From positions 1 to 36,615 of the forward strand of contig JALPYG010000004.1 of NCBI GenBank assembly GCA_023271215.1: a DNA stretch of 36,615 nt, read 5' to 3'. Numbering within the stretch: position 1 is the stretch's first letter; each line of letters begins with the position of its first letter. The translations under genes were made by a program, and so were the position numbers. Below are positions 8,410 through 15,973 of the stretch, one piece after another. This DNA comes from Dehalococcoidia bacterium. GTDB taxonomy: Bacteria; Chloroflexota; Dehalococcoidia; SZUA-161; SpSt-899. Under the pieces are notes generated by a model. The model did not search any database. It worked only from the letters and a program-made list of their open reading frames with translations, and had not been told where the DNA came from.

Positions 8410-8736
8410 ATGAATAATTACAGAATATTATGGGAATGCGTTGGTTTCGAGTGGGATCAACATAATGCTAAAAAGAATTGGGAGAAACATAAAGTAACAC
8501 CGGCTGAATGTGAGCAAATGTTTTTCAATAAGCCATTGATTGTTGCTGACGATACAAAACATTCTCGATCTGAAAGGCGATTTTATGCATTGGGAAAAAC
8601 CGATTTACGCCGAAGATTGTTTATTGTATTTACCATCAGAAATAATTTGATTCGGATAATATCTGCAAGGGATATGAGTAGAAAAGAAGAGAGGAGCTAT
8701 GAAAAACATGAAGAAGAACAAAATACCAAAATTTAG
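8410..8736 (+). CDS. brnT: BrnT family toxin
   Basis: FEWDQHNAKKNWEKHKVTPAECEQMFFNKPLIVADDTKHSRSERRFYALGKTDLRRRLFIVFTIRNNLIRIISARDMSRKE. Confidence 0.9.
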   Translation: MNNYRILWECVGFEWDQHNAKKNWEKHKVTPAECEQMFFNKPLIVADDTKHSRSERRFYALGKTDLRRRLFIVFTIRNNLIRIISARDMSRKEERSYEKHEEEQNTKI

Positions 8737-8983
8737 AACTGAGGAAGAGGAAAGAAACTTTTGGAGCTCCCATGACTCTACTGAATACATTGACTGGTCA
8801 AAGGCAAAGGCTCTCACTTTATCTAATTTAAAACCTTCTATAAGGAGCATTTCAATCCGCCTACCAGAAATGATGGTCGAGGAATTGAAATTATTAGCCA
8901 ACAAGAGAGATATCCCCTATCAGTCACTGATGAAAATCTATATTTCAGAAAAAGTAGAAGAAGAACTCCATAGAATATCATAG
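8699..8983 (+). CDS. brnA: BrnA/CopG-type antitoxin
   Basis: IPKFRTEEEERNFWSSHDSTEYIDW..SIRLPEMMVEELKLLANKRDIPYQSLMKIYI. Confidence 0.85.
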   Translation: MKNMKKNKIPKFRTEEEERNFWSSHDSTEYIDWSKAKALTLSNLKPSIRSISIRLPEMMVEELKLLANKRDIPYQSLMKIYISEKVEEELHRIS

Positions 8984-9062
8984 ATAACAAATTGCCGGCG
9001 GGGGTCAGGTTGGAAGGGTATGGATAGAATCCCTTGAACCTGAGCAGTTACAAACAAATAAC

Positions 9063-9090
9063 CAATCACCAATCACACGTCACACGAAGC
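9063..9090 (+). repeat. Heptamer array CAATCAC-CAATCAC-ACGTCAC-ACGAAGC
   Basis: 7-nt spacing; same units as 6185-6205. Confidence 0.7.
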
Positions 9091-9180
9091 ATAGTTCAGG
9101 TTTGACCTAGATTTAGACCCTAAAATCAATTTGTGACTTGGTGGTTAAATAGTTACAAAGAATAAGAGGTGCTGGAAATA

Positions 9181-9336
9181 GTGGAGGAAAAGGTCGAATT
9201 TATCAGATATGCACAGTTACAGATGCAGGAAAGAGAGATAAATGATGAAGACGTATTGGATACTCTCAAATCACCTGGGCAAATACTTATAATAACTGTT
9301 TACTGGACGTCAAAAATAGAAAAATACTGGAGGTAA
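9181..9336 (+). pseudogene. DUF4258-like ORF, shortened
   Basis: VEEKVEFIRYAQLQMQEREINDEDVLDTLKSPGQILIITVYWTSKIEKYWR*; middle missing; precedes DUF2283. Confidence 0.5.
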
Positions 9337-9338
9337 GT

Positions 9339-9557
9339 ATGAGAGTAAGATACGATGAGCAAGTGGATATTCTCTATATTAGAATTAAAGAAACACCTTA
9401 TCATGAAAGTGATGAGATAAGAGAAGGAATTATCATGGATTATGACAAGGATCGCAATATAATAGGTATCGAGATACTGGATGCCAGTGGATATCTGGCA
9501 CCAGAGGAACTCTCTACCGTTGAATTTGATATCAGTCGAGCTATCGTTCAGCGATAA
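9339..9557 (+). CDS. DUF2283 domain protein (putative antitoxin)
   Basis: MRVRYDEQVDILYIRIKETPYHESDEIREGIIMDYDKDRNIIGIEILDAS. Confidence 0.88.
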   Translation: MRVRYDEQVDILYIRIKETPYHESDEIREGIIMDYDKDRNIIGIEILDASGYLAPEELSTVEFDISRAIVQR

Positions 9558-9628
9558 ATGTAGAAAACGCAGTTCTGGGACTTAGAATGAGGTGGAGTAT
9601 TAAGTTTAGGTATGACCCCATTACTGGT

Positions 9629-9670
9629 GGTGAATGGTAACTGGTAACTAGTGAATGGTAACTGGTAAAT
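9629..9670 (+). repeat. Heptamer array GGTGAAT-GGTAACT-GGTAACT-AGTGAAT-GGTAACT-GGTAAAT
   Basis: Six exact 7-nt units; last unit supplies the AT of the ATG at 9669. Confidence 0.9.
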
Positions 9671-9875
9671 GACAATAAGGACTCACAAGGATTTGGAGGT
9701 GTGGAAAGAAGCGGTGAAGCTTTCCGTTATCTGCTACGATACGACAAAAGGCTTCCCACGGGAGGAGCAGTTTGGACTAGTATCTCAGATGCGTCGAGCA
9801 GCAATTTCCATAGCCGGCAATATTGCCGAGGGGGCTGCTCGTGCAGGCAATAAAGAGTTTATTCAATTCCTATAA
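9669..9875 (+). pseudogene. Four-helix-bundle protein (S23/IVP family), 3'-truncated
   Basis: MTIRTHKDLEVWKEAVKLSVICYDTTKGFPREEQFGLVSQMRRAAISIAGNIAEGAARAGNKEFIQFL*. Confidence 0.85.
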
Positions 9876-9877
9876 TG

Positions 9878-9967
9878 ACCAATCACCAATCACCAAAAGG
9901 CGCTAAAGCTTTTCATCGGCGATGATGCCAGGGTAGAATGTCGTAATGCAAGACCTGACCCCTATGC
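9878..9967 (+). repeat. 90-bp dispersed repeat, copy 2 (includes heptamers AATCACC)
   Basis: See 6361-6450. Confidence 0.9.
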
Positions 9968-9987
9968 GCATATCACCCGAAAAGCGA

Positions 9988-10047
9988 ATGAAAACAATTA
10001 TTTTAGCTGCCGGATATGCCAAACGGCTGTGGCCTCTGACCAGGCAC
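9988..10047 (+). pseudogene. NDP-sugar nucleotidyltransferase 5' fragment (copy 3)
   Basis: atgaaaacaattattttagctgccggatatgccaaacggctgtggcctctgaccaggcac matches 908 and 2758. Confidence 0.85.
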
Positions 10048-10147
10048 AGAGGAGGCGAGAAGAGATTGTAAGTACGGAGAAGAACTTAGAAGAGGACATT
10101 GAGTATGCAAGAAGCCATGGAGGGTATGATGCGAAGAAGGGTAGAAG

Positions 10148-10187
10148 AACAAAGTGGACAAACTGTGTATAGTTTAGGTTTGACCCC
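10148..10187 (+). repeat. 40-bp direct repeat, copy 1
   Basis: aacaaagtggacaaactgtgtatagtttaggtttgacccc, identical at 10978-11017. Confidence 0.9.
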
Positions 10188-10197
10188 AGTGACCCCA

Positions 10198-10446
10198 GTA
10201 CTGACACTGGAGCAAATACAAGATAGGTATCCTGATGAATGGGTATGTACCGAGGTTATCAAAGAAAATGAGGATGCTCAGCCGACAGCCGGGCGAGTTA
10301 TAGCTCATAGTCCTGAAAAAACAGAGGTAATCGAAGCAGCTTCTAAGTTTCGAACACAAAACCCTCAGTCCAGGGGATTTCTCTTCTTCACCGGGGAACT
10401 AATTCCTAAGGGGATGGTGATTGTTTGTCAAACGCCAGCAGAATAG
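10198..10446 (+). CDS. Conserved small protein preceding the aspartic protease
   Basis: TLEQIQDRYPDEWVCTEVIKENEDAQPTAGRVIAHSPEKTEVIEAASKF..; remnant copy at 1939-2030. Confidence 0.5.
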   Translation, partial: VLTLEQIQDRYPDEWVCTEVIKENEDAQPTAGRVIAHSPEKTEVIEAASKFRTQNPQSRGFLFFTGELIPKGMVIVCQTPAE

Positions 10447-10823
10447 AAGGAAGTCGCCAATATGGCGGTGTTTTAATACTCACCGTCAGGCTCAATGGCT
10501 GGGATTTTAAGCTACTAGCCGATACTGGGGCAGCCTTTATGGTTATAACCAAGGATGCGGCCAACCTTTTAGGCATAGACCTCCGGCATCCGGAGCGAAT
10601 GGAAAAAGTTATAGTCGCGAGCAAAACGATAGGGAGGGCACCAGTTATTAACATAAGGGAGGTAAAGGTTGGGGGCTATCAAGTAAACGATTTGGAAGCG
10701 CTTGTTCTTGAGTTTCCGCCTGAGCTACGGATTGACGGGCTTTTAGGGGTTAATTTTCTGGAGCGATTTAGACCTACTTTTGAATTCGATATTGCTACCT
10801 TGGTACTGCGTGGTCGCAAATAG
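10425..10823 (+). CDS. Retropepsin-like (clan AA) aspartic protease
   Basis: LLADTGAAFMVITKDAANLLGI plus hydrophobic DGLLGVNFLERF. Confidence 0.75.
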   Translation: MSNASRIEGSRQYGGVLILTVRLNGWDFKLLADTGAAFMVITKDAANLLGIDLRHPERMEKVIVASKTIGRAPVINIREVKVGGYQVNDLEALVLEFPPELRIDGLLGVNFLERFRPTFEFDIATLVLRGRK

Positions 10824-11007
10824 AATGAGGGAAAAACTGAGAGCAAACGAAGCCCTTATCTGCATCATCGGTCTGCGCTATGTCGGCTTGCCTCTGGCGG
10901 AGGCATTTGCCAGAAAGCTGAAAGTTAGCGGCTTTAGCACCGACGCCGGAAAGGTGAAAATATCGAAGAAGAAAAACAACAAAGTGGACAAACTGTGTAT
11001 AGTTTAG
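10822..11007 (+). pseudogene. UDP-sugar dehydrogenase 5' fragment
   Basis: EALICIIGLRYVGLPLAEAFARKLKVSGFSTD then runs into the 40-bp repeat. Confidence 0.7.
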
Positions 11008-11017
11008 GTTTGACCCC
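10978..11017 (+). repeat. 40-bp direct repeat, copy 2
   Basis: See 10148-10187. Confidence 0.9.
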
Positions 11018-11093
11018 GAAGAGCTGTTTTTTGTGAAGGAGCTATTATGGTAAAATAGAAGCGGATTAGCATAAGTAGGCTAAAGGAGTAGTA

Positions 11094-11860
11094 ATGAAAG
11101 CGGTTATCCTGGCAGGAGGACAAGCAACTAGATTACTCCCCCTTACCTGCAACATACCCAAAGTTATGGTTCCTGTGCTTAATATACCCTTTCTAGAACA
11201 TGTCATCCGTTATCTCAGCAAGCACCAGATAAAGCACATAATCCTGGCTCAAAGTCATCTAACACAAGCCATCGAAAGCTATTTTGGCAATGGTAGCCAG
11301 TTGGGAGTCAAACTCAACTATGTAGAAGAAGATACTCCTCTGGGAACGGCTGGGGCGGTGAAAAATGCTGAAAGGCATTTAGATGATACCTTCCTGGTGC
11401 TAAACGGCGACGTGTTCACCGACCTGGATATTGCAGCTATGATAGAGTCCCACCTGGAAAGAAAAGCGAAAGCAACTATTGCCCTTACCCCGGTAGACGA
11501 CCCCACCAGCTATCTCACATTCCGCCTCAAGCCAACTTCAGCTTTGAGCATCAGCTATTTCCACTACTTTTAGACCAAGAGGAGCCAATTTACGCTTATC
11601 CTTCCTCTGCCTATTGGATAGATATAGGCACCCCGGAGAAATACCTCCAGCTACATCGGGACTTACTCAATGGCAAAAGCAGCCAGTATGCTCCTGCCTT
11701 ACCTGGGGAGGTGGTGATTGGAGGACAAAGCTACATCCACCCTACAGCTCAAATAAAGGGACCAGTAATGATAGGCAGTAACTGCACTATCGGGTTCCCC
11801 CCAATCTGCTTGCCCTTAATCCGTGGATCCAGATTCAAAAAGCTCACCTCGGGGTGATGA
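11094..11860 (+). pseudogene. Mannose-1-phosphate guanylyltransferase-like gene, middle deleted, frameshifted
   Basis: N-terminus MKAVILAGGQATRLLPLT..; C-terminal part in another frame NFSFEHQLFPLLLDQEEPIYAYPSSAYWIDIGTPEKYLQLHRDLLNGK..YIHPTAQIKGPVMIGSNCTIG. Confidence 0.85.
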
Positions 11861-11912
11861 CCTTAACGAATCTGTTTAGCTTCGCTTCCAACGTTTCATT
11901 CACGGATTAAGG
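11814..11912. mobile_element. Small element with 12-bp terminal inverted repeats (MITE-like or hairpin)
   Basis: ccttaatccgtg (11814-11825) and cacggattaagg (11901-11912), perfect; lies where the upstream gene is cut. Confidence 0.5.
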
Positions 11913-11927
11913 ACCCGTGGAGTGGAC

Positions 11928-11956
11928 TGGACAGTCCTTGCCGTTTATGGTATCCT
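11928..11956 (+). promoter_or_regulatory. Candidate sigma70 promoter TGGACA-17-TATCCT
   Basis: Duplicated at 23081-23109 upstream of the second rmlA copy. Confidence 0.5.
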
Positions 11957-12031
11957 TTAGTGAGCGATATATTGTCGGTTCTGAGGCCACCTGGCGAATG
12001 GGTAAAGGCCTCACAAATGATGTTATCTGGC

Positions 12032-13099
12032 ATGAAGGCACTTATTCTTTGTGGCGGCAGGGGCACGAGGCTAAAACCCCTCACCAATACTATAGCAAAA
12101 CAGCTTCTCCCTGTCGCCAATAAGCCGATTCTGTTCTACGTCCTGGACCAGATTAGAGAAGCTGGTCTAACAGACATTGGCATCATTATCTCGCCGGAGA
12201 CGGGACACTGGATAAAGGAAGCAGTGGGTGAAGGTTTAAAATGGGATACTCAGATCACCTATATCCTTCAAGCCGAGCCCCTGGGACTCGCCCATGCCGT
12301 CAAAACTGCCCGCGACTTCCTCAGCGATTCCCCTTTCTTAATGTTCCTGGGCGATAACCTCATTGAAGGCGGCATTAAGGGGTTTGTTGAGGAATTCAAC
12401 AGCTTTCATCCCGATGCCCTTATCCTGCTGAAGGAAGTCCCCGACCCCCGTCTTTTCGGGGTGGCTGAACTCGATGGCTCGGGCAGGGTGACGCACCTGG
12501 TGGAGAAACCCAAGGAGCCAAAGAGCAACCTGGCTTTAGTAGGCATTTACCTTTTTACCCCTGAGATCCATCAAGCCATCGCTCAAATAAAGCCTTCCTG
12601 GCGGGGAGAACTGGAGATAACCGATGCCATACAGAAGCTCTTGGAAATGGGGAGGGAAGTTAGAAGCCGTATTCTTAAAGGCTGGTGGCTTGACACCGGG
12701 AAGAAGGACGACCTCCTTGAGGCAAACCGAGTTGTCCTTGATGATTACCTGAAGCGAGATATTAAGGGCGAAGTGGATTCTCAAAATCAGATCGTTGGCA
12801 GGGTGGAAGTCAGGCGAGGGACGAAGGTAGAAAGCAGTATCATAAGAGGGCCGGCATCCATCGCTGAAGATTGCCGAATTAGTAACTCATTCATCGGCCC
12901 TTTCACCAGCATTGGAGCTGGGACGATAATTGAGGGCTCATCAATAGAACATTCGGTAATACTGGAGAACTGCCACATCTCAAAAATCGAGCGTGTGGCT
13001 GATAGTGTTATCGGCAGAGGCACTGAGGTGGTCAAAGGAGAGCAAAACTTCAAAGCGGTAAGGCTTTTCATCGGCGACGATGCTAGAGTAGAATTATAG
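12032..13099 (+). CDS. rmlA: Glucose-1-phosphate thymidylyltransferase, long form
   Basis: [45 protein letters not shown].. with C-terminal left-handed beta-helix-like repeats. Confidence 0.88.
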   Translation: MKALILCGGRGTRLKPLTNTIAKQLLPVANKPILFYVLDQIREAGLTDIGIIISPETGHWIKEAVGEGLKWDTQITYILQAEPLGLAHAVKTARDFLSDSPFLMFLGDNLIEGGIKGFVEEFNSFHPDALILLKEVPDPRLFGVAELDGSGRVTHLVEKPKEPKSNLALVGIYLFTPEIHQAIAQIKPSWRGELEITDAIQKLLEMGREVRSRILKGWWLDTGKKDDLLEANRVVLDDYLKRDIKGEVDSQNQIVGRVEVRRGTKVESSIIRGPASIAEDCRISNSFIGPFTSIGAGTIIEGSSIEHSVILENCHISKIERVADSVIGRGTEVVKGEQNFKAVRLFIGDDARVEL

Positions 13100-13178
13100 T
13101 AAGTGTTCAGGTATCAGTGGTCGGCATTCAGCAATTCCGAGTAAGGGATTTCAAGTAGAACAGGGATTTATTCCCGAT

Positions 13179-13206
13179 GGCTGGAAGCTGACGGCTGAAC
13201 GCTTAT
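13179..13206 (+). repeat. Heptamer array GGCTGGA-AGCTGAC-GGCTGAA-CGCTTAT
   Basis: 7-nt spacing, degenerate; precedes hicB. Confidence 0.5.
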
Positions 13207-13227
13207 TCGTAAGATAAGAGGTAGATA

Positions 13228-13497
13228 ATGAGAGAATATACTATTATTCTAAAGAAATCTGGGGATCAGTATGTCTCATTATGTCTGGAGTTAACCGTAG
13301 TAGGCTGCGGAGCTACTAAGGGGGAGGCTATATCTAGTGTAAGAGATGCCATCGATTCCTACATCAATTCCACTGAAGCAGGGGTGTTCCCAGAACGACA
13401 TATCTCCTTAGAGTTACTTCACGAGTTTCTTTCTGAGGGTGAAGAGGCTCCGGAGGAAGAAGAATTACCTCGTTTAAGAGTTGTCGCCTACGACTAA
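13228..13497 (+). CDS. hicB: HicB family antitoxin
   Basis: MREYTIILKKSGDQYVSLCLELTVVGCGATKGEAISSVRDAIDSYI. Confidence 0.8.
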   Translation: MREYTIILKKSGDQYVSLCLELTVVGCGATKGEAISSVRDAIDSYINSTEAGVFPERHISLELLHEFLSEGEEAPEEEELPRLRVVAYD

Positions 13498-13516
13498 AAG
13501 AGCCAAAATCCCGGCT

Positions 13517-13580
13517 ATGTCCACTAACTGGTGAGGAGATCAACCAATTACTCCAATGAGATGGTCGTGCTAATAGAGGG
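13517..13580 (+). pseudogene. HicA N-terminal remnant with stop
   Basis: PLTGEEINQLLQ*DGRANRG* reads like the HicA N-terminus. Confidence 0.5.
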
Positions 13581-13585
13581 TAGCG

Positions 13586-13621
13586 CTGTTTTGTCGGCGA
13601 CGATGCTAAGGTAGAGCTGTG
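13586..13621 (+). pseudogene. rmlA 3'-end fragment
   Basis: ctgttttgtcggcgacgatgctaaggtagagctgtga resembles 13060-13099. Confidence 0.7.
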
Positions 13622-13634
13622 AAGGAGCTAACAA

Positions 13635-14326
13635 ATGATGAAGATTCTAGTAACCGGCGGGGCCGGGTTTATTGGGAGCAACTTTGTCTGTTACCTATTG
13701 CGTGAGCACCCCGATTGGGAAGTAACCAACCTGGACAAGCTCACCTATGCCGGGAACTTAGAGAATCTGGGGGATGTCGAAGGTAACCCTGGATATCACT
13801 TCGTCAAAGGCGATATTACCGAGAGGGAACTTGTTGATAAGCTGTTGGGTCAGGGCTTTGACGTAGTAGTTAACTTCGCTGCTGAATCCCACGTAGATCG
13901 AAGCATCCTGGATTCTTCGCTCTTCATAAAGACCAATGTGCAAGGAACACAGGTGCTTCTTGAAGGGGCAAGACAGCATAAGATAAAGCTATTCCTTCAG
14001 GTATCCACCGACGAAGTCTACGGATCACTAGGAGCGCCAGGTAAGTTTACCGAAGAATCACCTCTTTTGCCCAACAGCCCCTATGCTGCCAGCAAGGCAG
14101 CCGCCGATTGTTTATGTCGGGCGTATTATCATACCTACGGTTTGCCGGTCGTTATTACTCGCTGCTCCAATAATTATGGACCCTTCCAGTTTGGAGTCCG
14201 GGCATCCTCCTTGGGGAGGGACTCAGGGAAACCGTCCAGTGGTATATGGAAAATCAGTCCTGGTGGCGGCGAGTTAAGAGCGGGGAATACGTTGAGTATT
14301 ATGAGAGGATGTACTCCCAAAGATGA
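13635..14326 (+). pseudogene. rmlB: dTDP-glucose 4,6-dehydratase, middle deleted
   Basis: N-terminus KILVTGGAGFIGSNFVCYLL..NNYGPFQF; C-terminus EGLRETVQWYMENQSWWRRVKSGEYVEYYERMYSQR* in a different frame. Confidence 0.88.
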
Positions 14327-14339
14327 AGGGCAACCGTTT

Positions 14340-14434
14340 ACCGCAGAGAGCACCGAGACCGCTGAGATGAATCAAAATTTGATCGAGACCAAAACAACAG
14401 CGATTCCCTCTGCGTTCTTTGCGTGCTCTGCGGT
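14340..14434. repeat. Inverted pair of 9-nt arrays
   Basis: ACCGCAGAG-AGCACCGAG-ACCGCTGAG (14340-14366) and CTCTGCGTT-CTTTGCGTG-CTCTGCGGT (14408-14434) in opposite orientation, with palindrome atcaaaatttgat between. Confidence 0.8.
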
Positions 14435-15302
14435 GAAGATCTTAGTTACCGGTGCCAATGGTCAACTTGGAACCGATCTTTGTGGGGTTTTGCCAAATAT
14501 TGAGGTTATCCCGCTTGCTCATGCCGACCTTGAAATTACCGATATGAAGTCGGTAAAAACTGCTTTCATCAAGCACCGGCCGGATGTGGTCATTAATACC
14601 GCAGCTTACGTCAGGGTGGATGACTGTGAATCTAATCAGAATAAAGCTTTTTTAATAAATGCCTTAGGCGCCAGAAATGTGGCTGTGGCAGCCCAGGAGT
14701 TAGGGGCAAAACTGGTTCACATTAGCACCGATTACGTTTTTGGAGGAGAAAGCAAGCCCCGCACCGCTCCTTACAGCGAGTTCGACTTCCCCATTCCCCC
14801 AAACGTCTATGGCAAATCAAAGCTGGCAGGCGAAAACCTGGTTCGCCATCTCTGCATCAGGCATTTCATTATTAGAAGCTCCGGACTCTTTGGCGTTGCC
14901 GGCGCTAGCGGAAAAGGAGGAAACTTTGTGGAGACCATGCTGAGGCTGGCTAAGGAGAGGGAGGAGCTAAAGGTGGTGAACGACCAGGTCTTCTCCCCCA
15001 CTTATACCAAGGACTTAGCAGAGAAGATAGCCCAGCTTATCCATACGGAATACTACGGGATATTTCACATCACCAATAAAGGCTCTTGTTCCTGGTATGA
15101 GTTCAGTAAGGAGATATTAAACCTAGCAGGAATAAGAACCCCTGTCATTCCCATAACCTCAGACCAGTATCCCCAAAAAGCCAGAAGACCTCACTACTCG
15201 GTGCTGGATAACTATCACCTTAGACTTCTAGGAATGGACGACATGAAGCCCTGGCAAGAAGCACTTAAAGATTATATGACAGAAAGGGGGCATTTGGAGT
15301 GA
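14433..15302 (+). CDS. rmlD: dTDP-4-dehydrorhamnose reductase (GTG start in the array; in frame with upstream rmlB remnant)
   Basis: KILVTGANGQLGTDLCGVLPN..ADLEITD..DYVFGGESKPRTAPYSEFD..PNVYGKSKLAGE. Confidence 0.9.
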   Translation: MKILVTGANGQLGTDLCGVLPNIEVIPLAHADLEITDMKSVKTAFIKHRPDVVINTAAYVRVDDCESNQNKAFLINALGARNVAVAAQELGAKLVHISTDYVFGGESKPRTAPYSEFDFPIPPNVYGKSKLAGENLVRHLCIRHFIIRSSGLFGVAGASGKGGNFVETMLRLAKEREELKVVNDQVFSPTYTKDLAEKIAQLIHTEYYGIFHITNKGSCSWYEFSKEILNLAGIRTPVIPITSDQYPQKARRPHYSVLDNYHLRLLGMDDMKPWQEALKDYMTERGHLE

Positions 15303-15346
15303 GAGATTCATAGAGATTGATAGAGATGGGTAGAGATTGATGGAGA
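15303..15346 (+). repeat. 10-nt array GAGATTCATA-GAGATTGATA-GAGATGGGTA-GAGATTGATG
   Basis: Exact 10-nt spacing between the rmlD stop and the four-helix start. Confidence 0.85.
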
Positions 15347-15888
15347 CTTACAAAGGTCACAATAGAGCACCTGGCTCGTTCGAAGACCTTGAAGTTTGGC
15401 AGATGAGCAAGGAGATAGTTAAACAGGTCTACAAACTGGCAAAGGATTTTCCAAAGGAAGAGTCTTTCGGGCTGGTAGCTCAAATTAAGCGGGCTGCTTT
15501 ATCTATTCCAGCCAATATTGCTGAAGGCTTTGGCCGCTATCATTATCTTGATAAGGCTAAATTTTACCTTAATGCCCGAGGATCTCTTTACGAAGTAAAG
15601 AGCCACCTTCTTATCGCGCAAGAGCTGGGGTATCTGAAGGTAGAGAGTCATAGAGATTCAGTAGGGATTGATAGAGATAGGGTAGAGACTGGTAGAGATA
15701 CAGTGGAGATTGATGGAGAAAAATCTCAATGTGTCTCAACTTATCCCCATAAATCTCAACCTATCTCAACCAATCTCCATAAAACTCAACCTATCTCCAG
15801 GAACATCTTCTCCCTCATAGACACCCTGAGTGTTAAGCTTAATAATCTCATCACTGCGACCAGGAAACGAAGCAAGGAGCCTCGATGA
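15340..15888 (+). CDS. Four-helix-bundle protein (S23/IVP family) with repeat-encoded insertion
   Basis: FEDLEVWQMSKEIVKQVYKLAKDFPKEESFGLVAQIKRAALSIPANIAEGFGRYHYLDKAKFYLNARGSLYEVKSHLLIAQELGYL, then ~50 aa repeat-encoded insert, then helix-4-like SLIDTLSVKLNNLITATRKR. Confidence 0.85.
   Translation: METYKGHNRAPGSFEDLEVWQMSKEIVKQVYKLAKDFPKEESFGLVAQIKRAALSIPANIAEGFGRYHYLDKAKFYLNARGSLYEVKSHLLIAQELGYLKVESHRDSVGIDRDRVETGRDTVEIDGEKSQCVSTYPHKSQPISTNLHKTQPISRNIFSLIDTLSVKLNNLITATRKRSKEPR
15643..15720 (+). repeat. 10/11-nt array (21-nt period) within the CDS
   Basis: gagagtcata gagattcagta gggattgata gagatagggta gagactggta gagatacagtg gagattgatg; encodes ESHRDSV-GIDRDRV-ETGRDTV-EIDGEKS. Confidence 0.85.
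15722..15799 (-). repeat. 10-nt array in opposite orientation within the CDS
   Basis: Reverse complement reads GAGATAGGTT-GAGTTTTATG-GAGATTGGTT-GAGATAGGTT-GAGATTTATG. Confidence 0.85.
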
Positions 15889-15962
15889 ATCTCTCAATCT
15901 CAATCTATCTCCATATGTCTCAACAAATCTCAACCTATCCCAACGTATCTCCACCTATATCA
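15885..15962 (-). repeat. 10-nt array in opposite orientation downstream of the four-helix gene
   Basis: Reverse complement reads GAGATACGTT-GGGATAGGTT-GAGATTTGTT-GAGACATATG-GAGATAGATT-GAGATTGAGA. Confidence 0.85.
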
Positions 15963-15973
15963 AGGAGGCACAA

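Noticed and set aside
10099-10446. 115-aa ORF taken as a full-length protein
   Set aside because: Its first ~33 codons are patchwork repeat sequence; only the part from ~10198 looks like a real protein.
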